Assembly: GCA_029204225.1 (NCBI GenBank)
Contig: CM055094.1
Location: 22,878,657-22,942,656, forward strand
Length of the DNA: 64,000 bases
Direction: 5' to 3'
From: Diphasiastrum complanatum
Taxonomy: Eukaryota; Streptophyta; Lycopodiopsida; Lycopodiales; Lycopodiaceae
Part shown: one piece after another, positions 33,936 through 45,988 of the stretch
Layout: each line of letters starts with the position of its first letter
Position numbering within the stretch: position 1 is the stretch's first letter
Notes under the pieces: generated by a model
The model's database searches: none
What the model was told of the DNA's origin: nothing
What the model saw: the letters and a program-made list of their open reading frames with translations, nothing else
Position numbers and translations under genes: made by a program

Positions 33936-35040
33936 GCCGGATTGGAGAGGTTAATCAGTTATGCTTTGCTGAGTTCGAATCCGAGTTGTATATTTCTCTG
34001 CGAGATCTTTGTCGGATCGATGAGTTTTTCGGTTATATTTGGCAAGAAGTCCTGGTAGGAAGCTCTATTTTGAGAGATAATCTTGGAAAGCAGGATTTTA
34101 AGAAATCTCGCAAAGAGAAGATACTTGATGATTATTCCATTTCGGAATGGTTTACTTTTTTGTAGAGGAAAAGTTTGTGTGCTAGATATCGCGAACATAA
34201 GGGCCCAAATCCTACACGAGTGCCACGATAGCCCCAGTGCAGGACACCCTGATATACAGAGGACACTTGACCTTGTTAAGAGAGAATTTTATTGGTAAAA
34301 TTGAAAGGTTATGTCGAGGCATATGCTCAAAAGTTTGAATAGTGCCAAGTAAATAAAGCGGTAAGACTCAAAGCAGCTGGTCCGTTGCATCCATTGGAAT
34401 TTCCCAACAAGAAATGGAAAAGTATTTCCATGGATTTTGTGGTCGGACTTCCCAAGTCAGGGAAGGGTCATGATGCTATTTGGGAAGTAGTTAACAGGCT
34501 AACCAAAATGGCGCAATATATTTCAACAAAACTACTATCAAAGCTTTTGAACTTGCCTAACTCTTCATTGAAAAGTTCTTCAGGTTGTATGGTTTGCTGA
34601 ACGATGTTGTTAGTGATCGTGATTCCAAGTTCACTGACAAGTTCTGCCAGGCGGTCTTTGAAAGACTGGAAACTACCTTAAGCCTATCATCTACGAATCA
34701 CTTAGAAACCAATGGTCAGACCAAACGTGTCAACCAGTCGATGGAAGATATGCTCAGCGCAAATGTTTCTAGGTGACAATTAGATTGAGAAAAGTATCTC
34801 CCAATGGTTGAGTTCGCATACAACAATATGAAGCATTCTGCCACTAGTTTTAGTCCTTTTATGCTCTTGTACAACTTTTAGCCTCGTTTTCCTATCTTTG
34901 TTGGACCCAAAGGTCTCAAGGTTCAGGCTGCAACGGATTTCTTGCATGATATGTAGGAAATGTTGCAGGTGGCTTGCTCTAGAGCGAAGGCAGAGAAAAA
35001 TGCGAAAAAGACGAAGGTGGTCCTATCATCTAGATATCAT
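33936..35040 (+). pseudogene. Ty3/gypsy integrase
   Basis: The zinc-binding domain shows ILHECHDSPSAGHPDIQRTL at about 34210-34270. The core has WKSISMDFVVGLPKSGKGHD (first Asp, about 34410-34470), LYGLLNDVVSDRDSKFTDKF (second Asp, about 34580-34640) and ETNGQTKRVNQSMEDML, which covers the Glu region. It continues with MVEFAYNNMKHSATSFSPFM at about 34800-34860. Several stops and frameshifts occur, and similarity fades after about 35040. No chromodomain or LTR is visible after it. Confidence 0.85.
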
Positions 35041-35299
35041 GTTGCACTTCGCCACCTTCACTCCCATTTTTTAGAGCCAATGTGGCTAATCCAACTAACT
35101 TTGCTATGTACAATTTTGAATCACAAAGTAAGGCCAGCCCAAGGAGCACAAGATTCCAAATGTCAACAATGGAGTCACTAGGATTCAAGCCTATGCAAAC
35201 ATGTGCATAGTTCGAACTCTTATCCGGCTAGACTATAACGAGTGACTCTTTTTTAATAGATTTTGATCAAGCGGGAAGTGTTATGAAGCATGAGAGCTC

Positions 35300-35420
35300 C
35301 AAATTGGCTTAGCTTATAGCAAATGTGTTTATGAAAGTCTCCTTTACTCTCCATGAGGTCTCGAGTTCAGTTCTAGGCCACAAAAAGAGGATTTACAAGA
35401 GAAAGAATGGGCTCAGCTCC
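35300..35420 (+). mobile_element. Possible SINE head
   Basis: TTGGCTTAGCTTATAGC (about 35315) resembles an A box, and GGTCTCGAGTTCAGTTCTAGG (about 35360) a B box. The layout resembles the candidate at 7258, including the word GGTCTCG-GTTCA. No tail or target duplication was found. Confidence 0.25.
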
Positions 35421-38004
35421 TAAATCTCATCCTCCTAGAGGTGGCCCACCCCTTATGAGAAGGCTGCCCCGAGAGGCTACCAACCACTACCACCGGTGGA
35501 AGAGTCTCTCATGTGGCTCGTCGATGTGGGTGCCACCCAATCCAGTCCTCATCATTATCATCATGATCATGGATGGGATGCACACAGCGCTTCTTCGTAG
35601 GAGGAGCGATGGCGTTGAGGAGTAATTGCTTCTCTCGCCTTTACCAACGCTATCATTATTATCATTATGCATCCTCCATCGAAGTGCAAGCAGCAGCAAC
35701 ATCAGCTCCATGTTCATTTCAGCACTTCTCTCTTCGCGCTAGGCCTCCTTTCAACGGTATTCAACCCAACCAACTCCCCCCCCCCCCCCCACAAAAAAAA
35801 AAAACAATTTGTAATGCTGAAAAAATGCTCCTTAATGGATTGTTTGGAATTCAATAATGTATGCATCAACAGAAGTTTACATTGGCATGGAGAGGGACAT
35901 CTATTTGAAGATTCTTCGAAAAAGTCAACGAAATTGTGAATGGTGTCTCAGACCCTCCAAATAGAGCTTTTAGAACTAAGTGTTCTGCAAGGATTGTAGA
36001 AATAGTTCTTGGCCATTTAATCCAGGAGGATGGATTTTTCAGATTACTTTGTCATCTGATCCAGCAATAGTTTGGTCAGACTACTTGCCATTTTATCAAG
36101 TCTGTCAGCTCATATGTACATACTTGTACAAAGAACCATGGGATGTTGCTTTTCCCTTTGCCCCTAGAGAATCCAAGATGTTGGACACAGAACAGAGTAG
36201 ATAGTTGAATGTCTCTTGGACATGGTCTTTTCAACGGTCAAAATTTTCAAAAGGATACATCTATTAAGTTGGATTGCAGACAAGGTGTTGGGATGAAGAG
36301 ACTTATATGTATGGATTGTGTGCTCATAATGATTCGAAAATAACCAAGTGTGATTCTTTGGAACTATGGCACTATCATTGTCGAATGCAAAAGGTCCTCA
36401 TCATTTAGAGAGCAAGACCTGCGCAAGTCCCAAGTAGGTAGGGTATTGCACCATTCTTGTTTCTAGTAAAGATTTATCTTACTATGTCGCCATATCTTTG
36501 CTATTGTGTTTGTTGTTGCTTTCATCAAACATCGCTAATATCAAAATTAAATGCCAACGTTACTGACCATAACTTTTCCATTTTGCACATGTGATATCGT
36601 AGCTTCCAAGCAACTCAAACCGAGGAAATTCGAATTTACTCAAAAACATGATCAGAAGCTTGAATCGATCTTAAAGTCAAATTTGAATAGAATTGTAAAA
36701 CAATTTCAAATATTCAAAAATGCCTGGCAATAAGGGGGTAAAATTCTCGATTCCAAATCTCCAATCTAATCAAATTGGTTTTGATAGATTTAAAAACCAA
36801 GACATTTAGATTCATCCCAACTATATGTCATGATTCCAATTTGTTAACTAGAAAGTTAAAGCTCTAGCACAAAAACTGGCATGTTGGTGAACAATTCCTT
36901 TGAGATCATGAATTTGACTGCACAAATAAGAACTTAGAACATACTACATACAAGAAAAAACAAATGGGTCAGCACTACTAAGGAAACCTAGAATGTGGGT
37001 TGTGATGAAGTGGGTGGGTGGGTGTGTGTGTTATTTATTTTGGGTCAGTCCTGACCCCCAAGACATGGTTTGGTTACACTTTTGAGACTGGATCCCTTAA
37101 TTATCTTATAGGCTCCATTGTAACTCTCTAGCTTACTTGCAGACATGACTTTGAACCCTATTTGGTTGTTCTTGAAAAGTTTCACTAACATCCTGTAGAG
37201 TGGTATAAGTAGAGAGGCTACCATTGACACCACAGTTCATTTTCTACTTCTTGTAGGTTGCTCTCATCTGCAGTTTTTGTTGGGATCTGCAGGCTGCAAT
37301 TGGAGATCATTCAATGTTCTTAGTTATCTTATGTTGATTTCTAGCTATAAATAGCTCCATGTCAAACAATCCAAGTCATGATCTTTGGTAGAAACCTGGG
37401 TTGGCAGTCATGTACCAATCGATGTACATAACACAATTATTGATCAATAATCAACTGCAATTTGTTCTTCGATGCTAGCTTCCATCATGACTCAATTGTG
37501 CCCTTCACCTCCACAGAATTGGTAAAATCTTAGCACGTTGGTCTTTGTACAGAAGATGAAAGTTAATGTGGATGTAAGTTTGTGTGTGTGACCTAACCTA
37601 GTCTTGGGCATTGGAGCGTCTGATCTGTGCTATGCATGATGAAGTGGATGGTCTGAGACTTTGCGGGTAGACTCCTTAAGGTTGAAGATTGCACACCACA
37701 TACTGGGGACTGTCCTAGGCATAACATTGATATCTCTCTCCTCGCATCAGAAGACATGCAATTCTTGTTCGAGATCTTTATTCAAGACTGACTGGTCTGT
37801 GCTATTCCTTTCTATCTTTACTGGTGCATTTTGCCCACTAGCTATGCTTGTTACTTGGGTTTTGAGAAAGGTGAAGTGATGAAATGTGAATTTTCCTTCT
37901 CTACGAGGAAGTAAGGACTTTATTTGCTAGTTGGCATTGCTCCATAGTGTTAGACACTGTGACTAGTCACATTTATTAAATGTAAGCTGTACATATGTCA
38001 TTGG
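35421..38004. other. Non-coding stretch upstream of the hydrolase gene
   Basis: No gene recognised. Short frames at 35407-35625, 35980-36204 and 37661-37879 have no known domain. A - strand frame at 37045-37233 looks protein-like (KVMSASKLESYNGAYKIIKG) but was not identified. A C-tract joined to an A-tract lies at 35777-35806. An upstream exon of the hydrolase could hide here. Confidence 0.4.
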
Positions 38005-38122
38005 TGTTGGAAAACCGACTTGCCCATACAAGTTATCCAAGACAGTATTATTGTTAGACAATAGGAATCTTGTCTTGGGTAACTTGTATAAGCAAGCCGA
38101 TTTTCTAACATGGTATCAAAGC
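38005..38122 (+). mobile_element. 106-bp hairpin LTR with primer-binding site (TRIM-like), or hairpin MITE
   Basis: 38005-38110 runs from TGTTGGAAAACCGACTTGCC to AGCAAGCCGATTTTCTAACA. The outer 40 bp at each end are inverted copies (34 of 40 match by hand count) around a 26-bp loop. TGGTATCAAAGC follows directly at 38111-38122, a typical primer-binding site. Very short LTRs with such a site are known from TRIM elements. No second LTR was found before the hydrolase exon, so this may be one end of a broken TRIM. Alternatively it is a hairpin MITE, with TGG on both sides as a possible 3-bp duplication. Confidence 0.6.
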
Positions 38123-38259
38123 ATAGGTTCAAGATTCAAGAGAATGAGGAGGTACTCAATGAACGGCATCAATCATCATATTGCTACACATTAGAAAAAG
38201 TTAATTGAACTAAGCAATGATTTGGAGAGGGATTGAAAATTCACAATATTCTTGTTTGC

Positions 38260-38260
<1 letters not shown>

Positions 38261-38330
<70 letters not shown>
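38261..38330. repeat. (AG)35 microsatellite
   Basis: A perfect 70-bp AG run 71 bp before the first recognised codon of the hydrolase gene. GA runs are frequent in plant promoters and 5' leaders and can bind GAGA-type factors; a regulatory role here is only a possibility. Confidence 0.95.
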
Positions 38331-38334
<4 letters not shown>

Positions 38335-38401
38335 GTGACGGTCAGAACTTTTAAAACCTTCTTTTTTTGCAGTCCAATCAAAAAAAGCATCTCTTTACAC
38401 A

Positions 38402-40170
38402 ATGTCACTGGGAAAAGGTCATTGTCCACCGGTAAAAGTGGAATTAGAAGACACAAAATCAGCATATCAACCAGCAAGTGAACATAATGAGGACGATGAA
38501 TGTGAGCTAGTAAATGGGTTTGACATGTCACTAGGAGAAGGTGATGATAGTTTTGAGGGATATTTTGTTACGGCTTTAAAGAACAATAATAAGGCAGCAA
38601 TACTTCTTTTGACTGATGTTTATGGTTATAAAGATCAAGACAACAGGGACTTTGCATATCGTCTTGCTTGCTTTGGATACAAGTAAGTTCTTTCACTTAA
38701 ACAGTTGGTTTCCCATAGAACGATACAAATGGAATTTATTTTTTAGAGTGGTTGGAATGTCTTTAGGTCATCACCTCTTTGGAATGTAGCTTTGCTATTT
38801 GAAAGTAACAATTTCCTTCCTTGCTATGGATGTTGATCCTGTTGGGATTGTGATTTTGTAATATGTTTTACCTTCTGAATTGTGTGGCTTTCGTTATGCT
38901 TTATTATATTTGAACAGTTTATGGTTTATGTTTTCCTAGTAGATTGCAAGAACGAAATTTTTATGTTCGTATTAGCTGCTGAACACGGAGCACACAAGCA
39001 CTCCTAAGCATACCTCAAAGTATTCTTTGTTATTCTATTGTCTCATATACTGCAGCTTTCACTGTCATTTTGTGCAGCTTGTGTTTAGTCATTATTAACA
39101 CATTGCCTACCACATTGGGTAAGGAGTGATGTCTAGATTCATAAATGCCTTGTCACTTGTTCCAGGTACTTAGTGGCACTATACATGAAATCAAGCAAGG
39201 ATTCTACATGTATGGATTTAAAACTACATGCAATGTTAGTCTGTGCCAAAAGCTGTTGCGTTTAACATATTTGCTACGCTAAGTTTAATGTGTGAGCCTT
39301 ACATGGCAAAAGATAGCACTCAAGACCCTACCACATTGCCAGTTAGATTCTTGTATAAACTCTTGTCTAATCACATGAACTGCAAAAGCTAGCAGTACAA
39401 AAAAGCGTATATATGTTAGCTCAATTGAGCCCTTTAATTTATGCTTATTGAGCAGGGGCTATGAAAGTTCTGGTTATATGTTAATTTTCCAGTTCACGGT
39501 TAATTGATGTGGTTTGTATTTGTTTCTAGCACATGCAAATGCCCATTAAGCAGGTGCACATTCTTAGAGTCAATTCAGTCTTATCTGACAATTTCTCACA
39601 GTAAGCCTTGCTACATATTTGTGTTGATGTAATTCTCTTTTCAGTGTGTTAGTGCCAGATTTGTTTCGAGGCAAACCCTGGGACAAGGGCAGATCACAAA
39701 AAGAGTATGAAGAGTGGCGCACGTCTCACACCTCTGAGGAAGTCGTGCGACGTGTTGACATTTCGGAAACTTGGCTCAGTAAAGAAGTAGCTTTGGGTAA
39801 TGTCAATCAGCTTGGAATCATTGGCTTTTGCTTTGGAGGAGGACGTTTGATGGAAGCTCTTGCAAGGAACTCCAGTGGTCTTTTAAAGAGCGCTGTTTGT
39901 TTTTATGGGACGAGATTCGATCCATCTCTGGCAGCCAACATACGGGTACCTCTCCTTTTCATTGTGGGGGATGAAGATCCACTTTGCCCTTTAGAACTGG
40001 TGCAGGCTGTAGAAAAATTAGCGAGTTCTTCACAAATCCGTGTTTATAAAGGACGAGGACATGCATTTGCTCACCGACCAGAGTCCCAGGAAGAAGACGA
40101 GGATGCAGAAGATGCTTTTACAACTATGAGGAACTGGCTTTCTGAGCATCTGCTCTCAAAACATGAATGA
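38402..40170 (+). CDS. Dienelactone hydrolase family protein (two exons)
   Basis: An alpha/beta-hydrolase of the dienelactone hydrolase (carboxymethylenebutenolidase-like) family, which opens lactone or ester substrates; the plant substrate is not evident from sequence. Exon 1 is 38402-38682 and exon 2 is 39645-40170, giving 807 bp and 268 residues. The junction rebuilds Asn-94 in GYNVLVPDLFRG, a family-typical block. The nucleophile is Cys-156 in GFCFGGG, the acid is Asp-205 in GDEDPLCP, and His-233 lies in GRGHAFAHRP. N-terminal blocks ECELVNGFDMSLGEGDD and AILLLTDVYGY also fit plant members. The start at 38402 is the first ATG of the frame. However, TTTTTTTGCAG at 38362-38372 is a fair acceptor in an open frame, so an upstream exon (perhaps a transit peptide) may exist. 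Intact otherwise, and the best host gene in the window. Confidence 0.88.
38683..39644 (+). other. Intron of the hydrolase gene
   Basis: 962 bp, GTAAGT at 38683 and a T-rich TTCTCTTTTCAG at 39644. It splits a codon after its second base, and splicing restores the reading frame exactly. No inserted element was recognised. Confidence 0.85.
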
Positions 40171-41416
40171 GACCATGTCAATAATCATCAATACATTGCA
40201 AGCCTTTTTGAGTAGAAGAAAATATCTGTTTTTGCTGCAAAGGTTAGAAGGTACTGAAATGATTGTGCTTAATATGGAACAATGAGTGGTTGGTATGTTT
40301 GTCCTGCAATAATGTTAGAAGCATGTACAAGTGTACATTATAATACATATAAAGTTGTTGGTATTAGTGGGGACTTTGTTGGCAAACCTCTGATAAAGTC
40401 ATGTTTCTGTTTGTACGAGCAATGATGCTGAATAATTTTGGCTTATTAAGTACATTTTGAGGTGCTTTTCTGCAATTGTGGAAGTGTCAGTCCATGATAT
40501 TCATTTTTGCTGTTAAGGAAGTGTGTCAAATTGAGAATTCCTTCCAGCCGTGATGATGGACACATTTATTATAACTATTTGTCATGCTACGTTTTCTAGT
40601 ACTATTTGTCTTGATATTTAACTCCATCCTATGGAGTTGGTGGTCTATATTGTGGATGGACTCCATAAAATTAAAGATGACATTTTATCTCATTATGTGT
40701 GGTACTATCCAGTGTGTGTGTATGTGGTTTAGTGCGCATACACATATGATGTGTACCAATTTTTCGCTCAAGACATTTTGGAACTTGTTATAGAAGCAAA
40801 ATAAACGGGATGTTGCATTGCTAAGATCATAGATCATTCACCATTAAAGCACCTCAAGAGTTTATTGCTCACTAACAACCAAGAATTCAACCAGATCCTT
40901 GCATAGACATGTTTTTCATCTACATATTTATGGTTAGAAAATATGAACCACTTATTTTAAGGTAATGGTAAGCAATTTAGGATGTATTGAACATGTAGGG
41001 GTTGTGAGTAAAAGTTGACATTTTCAAATGTGGGTGCACAATAGGATGAACAACACTATATTGGTAATGGCTGTATACTCCCAATTTTTTTTTTATATAA
41101 CAATAGCAATTTGTCCATCAAATTTTTTCTTTCTTTTTGCAACTATGTAGTTTGAACTTTGATCCTTTAGTCCTTGAAGCAAAAGAAGTGGATTCTACAA
41201 CATGGTCGCTAGAAAAATATAAAAAAGAACTCTATTGCTACCACAAAATAGCTCAAGTGGATCTTGAGCGCTGTTCGTTTTCGTCTTGTTGGGGGAGCCT
41301 ACAAGAGTCAACTAAGGCATGGTCTGGAACTTGAGGGGCCAAGTTACTGTTCTGGCTTATTCTTGCTGAATATTATACTTGCTCCATAATATCAATCCGA
41401 TTGTCATGTGCCAAAT
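40171..41416. other. 3' flank of the hydrolase gene, no other gene recognised
   Basis: AT-rich. The 3' UTR probably lies within the first 250-300 bp, but no polyadenylation signal can be fixed. A 65-codon frame at 41137-41334, preceded by a T-rich TTTTTTCTTTCTTTTTGCA tract, resembles an exon in composition but matches nothing recognised. Confidence 0.4.
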
Positions 41417-42217
41417 CCCAAGCAAATAGCAATAACAAAAGGAATTAAAGCTAGAAGCAAGAGAAGTACAAAACAATAAAGATAGCATATCCATAGAAAG
41501 CAAATGACACAAGGATCTCCATGGAATTACATTAAGGATGAGGAAATGATTACAAGACATGGAGTAGAGCATGGATTCATGTGGATAAGGCACATGAAAC
41601 CTAGCAATGAAATCCCAAGGCTCACATTCACAAGAGGAAGCTTAGGAGCTCTCACTTGCAAATGAGCCAAAGATCTAAATAGAGCTCTTTGTAAACAAGG
41701 TAGACTACCAATATAAAAGTGCTTATAAATGTACTATAATGTCCAATGTAGGTTTTGTTGGGCCAAAACGGATTGTTATACTTAAGAATAAAGGTGCTTC
41801 CCTCTTTAGACCCCTCAAAGTACTTAAATACGAATAACATACAAAGAAGGGCCCAAATACACTTAATAAGACTTAACAAGGGCTGAACTATCCTTCAAGA
41901 TAGTTATGTTTAGTTATGTTAGGGGATTAGGCAAGTGACACCATTTTGAAAATCTTTTGGCTCATTTGTAAATTCAAAAAGCTTAGAGCTCCATCTCCTC
42001 TTCGTCCTTTGTGAATGTGAGCCTTGGGATACACCTTCATAAGTCTCATGTGACCAATTCACACAAGTTCATGCTTTGTAACATCATATATACTCAATTC
42101 TAATGTGATTTCATGGAGGTCCTTGTGTCTTATGCTTCTTGTGGTTATGCTATCATAAATGCTTTGTATTTCTCTTTATTCTAGCTTTAATTTCATTGTC
42201 ATTGCTATTTACTTGGG
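41417..42217. repeat. Long foldback: about 260-bp inverted arms with 284-bp loop
   Basis: The left arm 41417-41672 and right arm 41957-42217 are imperfect reverse complements over their whole length. Paired landmarks from outside inwards: AAGCAAATAGCAAT, AATTAAAGCTAGAA, GACACAAGGA-CTCCATG, ATCCCAAGGCTCACATTCAC, GGAGCTCT and CAAATGAGCCAAAGATC. The middle holds no clear gene. It may be a foldback transposon, a MULE-like element with long terminal repeats, or two insertions of one repeat in opposite directions. Termini and target duplication could not be fixed. Confidence 0.75.
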
Positions 42218-44124
42218 TTAGACTTGATTCCACATCTAGATTATACACTAAGGTTAGTGACCCCCTTTCGTATATCACATTCTTTCTACCCTTTTCTCTT
42301 GGATCAATACCCACCCATATTGCAGCCTCATACTCACCCGATACTAGATTCAATTCTCTTTTCTAACCCTTGGATATATAGGTGTTTTTTTAATCAACTA
42401 TTTTTTCACTTTTTGGCTATACTTTTATCTTGTTTGATAGAAAATATTATTATTTGGTAGTCAAAACCCAAAAATTCATCTGTCAACTTTGACATGAATA
42501 TGATAAATCTCATAATAATTTGCCTTAATGTTGTTGATTTGGGAAAAGGTATTAGTGCTCATATAAAGTTTTATTTCCCTACCTTTGCTATATTCATAAA
42601 TTTCAGTAAGGAATTGGTCACCTAGTGTGTAATAATTTAGTTATTTGATATTTTGAAATAAAAAACCCTACGTAGAATATGATGGGGTGTAGAAGAAGGA
42701 CTACAAATGGAGCAACAAACTGAAATAATAAATATGTTAATATTGTTATATGCACATCTATTTGCAAGCACTTTCATGGTGAGCCCAAGTTCTAAAGCAA
42801 TGGAGGAAACAATGCAATCACAAGAAAGCATTACCATTTGTACTTTTTTTTGATGATTTATATCTATACTTAGACTTTCATTATATCCATTACTTGAAGT
42901 TATCCATCATTAGAAATTTCTCAATGATTTGGTTCTTTAAATTGCATACTACTCAATAATGTGGCTATTTATAACACATAAGACTTGGACACAAAAGTTC
43001 CTTAGAGCTAATTAAATTTTTAAAATCTAATTGAAATCTCTTTCGAAATTACTCTCAAATGCCATTTACTAATAGACTATGTCTTAGAAATGTGAACAAG
43101 GAAGATTCAACTCCAAAAGTGACTCTTAGATGTTTGAAAAGATGAGTAAACAAGAGTATGCAACAACATTTTGGTTTAAATTAAGCATAAACCATGTTGG
43201 TCTTTTCCATTTTAGAAAACGCATATGATAGACAATGGCCAACCATCATTGCAAGTTGCACAATCAAGTCAAACAATATTTCATTTCTTAAAGTGACACT
43301 CATCATTGTTTAATACCCATGCAACATAGAATAAATTTAAGCAAAAAAAATTAAAAGAAACTTTATCTAAAACTTAAAACATACAAATTATGTTGGAGCT
43401 TTTTAAAACATGTTTTGTAAATGGGTTGGCAATGCGGTTGACTTGTAAAAAATGAACCATATCTAGACACTATATGTTTCTATAAAATGACAGGACACTT
43501 TAAATAGTCTTTTTATAATTGCAGTCCAAACATTCTCGCCAAGAGTGAGTAAGAAAATGCTTAGCAAATATTTAACTTGTACATATGGATGAGATGCTAA
43601 CTTCTCATGAATATTATTTAGCACCAAGGTATGCTAGACATCATTGTACACCATCTTTACAAGATTTTGTTAACTGCAATTCTTTTTTTCTTGCAAACTT
43701 TTCTCAATAAAAATATCAAAGTAAGCTTTTGAAAGATTCAAAATCTCAATACAATCCTAAGTTTGTGTGGTCATGATGATGACTTGCAATATTGGTACTT
43801 GGATGAGTTAAAAAAAGTTGTATTAAATTGAGAAAATAAGATAAATGATCTAAATTGCACCCAAAAAATGGCAGAAAAGGGTTTGTGATCTTTGTCCATT
43901 TCTTTTGGATGATAATTCCAAAGTTCTGGTACTTGTCATTGTGTCATTATATTTTTGTTATGATAGCAATATTTTTAATGTTGTATCCAGTTTGATTGTA
44001 ACATATTTTGCTTTACATCGTATAATATATATATTTCAAACTTGTATACTTACAAATTTTGACCATCTCTTTAAAAATATGAGCTCAATTATGGCATTGA
44101 GTTTCATTGATGATTTCACTAGAT
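42218..44124. other. AT-rich non-coding stretch
   Basis: Very AT-rich with no recognised coding frame, LTR end or tandem repeat on either strand. Confidence 0.5.
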
Positions 44125-44985
44125 CTAGGAGAGATCCATTACATTTTAGGCCTTGAGATTGAGTATGCTTTTATTTGTCAATCTAGATATGTCTTTTCTA
44201 TGTTGAAAAAATTCAATATGCAAAATTGTAAAGGCATAGATACTCCCATGGAGCAACATGTAAAAGATCCTATTAAAGGTGATGAAAGATCCTTCAAGGA
44301 CATCACACTTTATAGGAGTCTTATAGGCTCTTTAATTTGGCTTACTATCACTAGACCCGATTTGAGCTATTGTGTGCACAAACTGAGTCAATTTATGCAA
44401 GATCCTAAGATCCAACATTGGAAGATGGCCAAGAGAGTTCTAAGATATGTATCTTCTACTCAAGATTATAGTTTATTGGACAAGAATGAAGGTCTAACCA
44501 TTGTTGGCTATTCGGATTCCAATTTTGCAAGTGATAAAATGGATCGAAAGTCCATTAATGCATATACTATCTTTCTTGGAGGCAATCTTGTGTCTTGGCT
44601 TTCAAAGAAGCAAGATACCATATCTCTATCTTCTTGTGAGGCTAAGTACAAAGCACTCACTACAACAACTAAAGAGGTGCTTTGGATCAAGAGGTTAATC
44701 ATGGAGCTAAAGTGCAGCAAAGAGGATGATCTTCCCTTGATCAAATGTGACAACATATCGGCACAAGCTCTTGCAAACAATCCTATTTTTCATGCAAGAG
44801 CAAGCATATAGAAGTGGCACATCATTTTGTAAAGGAAAAGCTCATTGGAGGTGAAATCAGCTTGGAACACGTTGACACATCTTCATGTATTGCTGATCTT
44901 CTCACAAAGCCACTTTGCAAAAGTGCCTTCTCAAAGCATAGGCCTAATTTTGGTCTTATCTCAAGATCGATGCTTGATCCACATT
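44125..44985 (+). pseudogene. Copia RT end and RNase H
   Basis: A 3' piece of a + strand copia pol. It starts DLGEIHYILGLEIEYAFICQ (end of RT), then FSMLKKFNMQNCKGIDTPM, SLIGSLIWLTITRPDLSYCV, GYSDSNFASDKMDRKSINAY, WLSKKQDTISLSSCEAKYKA and IKCDNISAQALANNPIFHA. One frameshift at about 44800 leads into KHIEVAHHFVKEKLIGGEIS and DLLTKPLCKSAFSKHR. It is close to the RNase H at 45983-46762 on the other strand, so the two are related families. Everything upstream of RT is lost. Confidence 0.88.
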
Positions 44986-45005
44986 AGATACATTTTTAGG
45001 AGGAG

Positions 45006-45609
45006 TGTCAAAATATTGGAAAAATCTATCTAATGTTGTGAGTAGGGGTCCTAAAAATGCCAAAGATGAATTAAGCTCTTTTGGCTTAGTAAAGATCCAT
45101 CTTAGAATAAGATATTCAAGGTAGGTAGAAGTAGAAACTCGAGCTACCATAGGAATTGCCATTATGCCACATTTAATGCATGAAAAGACTAGGTGGCACA
45201 ATTAGACATAGTGAGGTGGCTTGAATAAGTCTAGATAGCTTGAGAGGTGGATTCACAACTCCAATTCAACTCAAAGTAGGAGGAGAGCCCATGGATCTAT
45301 ATATATGTGATGTACTCTCATTGAGAAAATGATGAAATTTGTGTGAATTGCAAATTTGGAGACAAGCTCTTTGTGCCCTCACTCTCTACACGAGTTTTGT
45401 ACTTTCTATTTTCTCTCTCTTGCCGAGTTGAGGCATTTATTATGCTTAGTTTCATGTTTTGTTGACACATCTTGCTTGTAACATAATAATATTTCTTGTA
45501 TGATCAGCTTTCCTATTGACAACCAATGCTAGTCTGATCTTTATGGTATTATTGGGCTTAGGAGATCAAAAATACATGTGTAGGGCATCCCACACGTGTA
45601 AATTCAACA
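45006..45609 (+). mobile_element. 3' LTR of the + strand copia fragment
   Basis: 604 bp, TGTCAAAATATTGG...AATTCAACA, preceded by the purine tract TTTAGGAGGAG. It contains TATATATATG at about 45298 as a possible TATA region and CACACGTGTA near the end. Its termini and the ACACGTGT word are shared with the LTRs of the neighbouring - strand element. Its end abuts the truncated LTR of that element exactly. Confidence 0.8.
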
Positions 45610-45988
45610 CTAGAGTCTATGTGACATTTGTCACTTGCCATGCATGAAATTCTATCAACTTTTTACAAGTGTACTAGTTCTAACTAACAAAGTACAAATC
45701 ATCATGCATGTGTCCATTATACTTTGTGCATGCCTTGCATGTCACTATGGATCACTTACAATTAATGCATGTGAATTGCCACGAGTTTCTACAAGCATGA
45801 CTTTGCCAATTCTATGTCTACAAACTATATGCAAGTTGTATTCTTCAAACTAAACATTACATAACCATGTAGCTCGAGTTCTATATAGGCCAAACTTGGC
45901 ATTTTGCATTTATGAGCTACATACTTGCATGGTACAACATTTGTAGCAAGCCAAGAAATCAATATGATCTGTTTTTCCAATTTTAACA
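45610..45988 (-). mobile_element. Truncated 3' LTR of the young copia element
   Basis: 379 bp, the first half of the LTR in element orientation (TGTTAAAATTGG...). It is cut where the LTR of the + strand element begins. The purine tract normally found before it is not obvious (CCAAGATCCATG precedes). Confidence 0.85.

Noticed and set aside
45635-45853. 72-codon frame repeated almost unchanged at 51159-51377
   Set aside because: Not a conserved small protein: both lie in the two LTRs of one element, and identity reflects the recent insertion.
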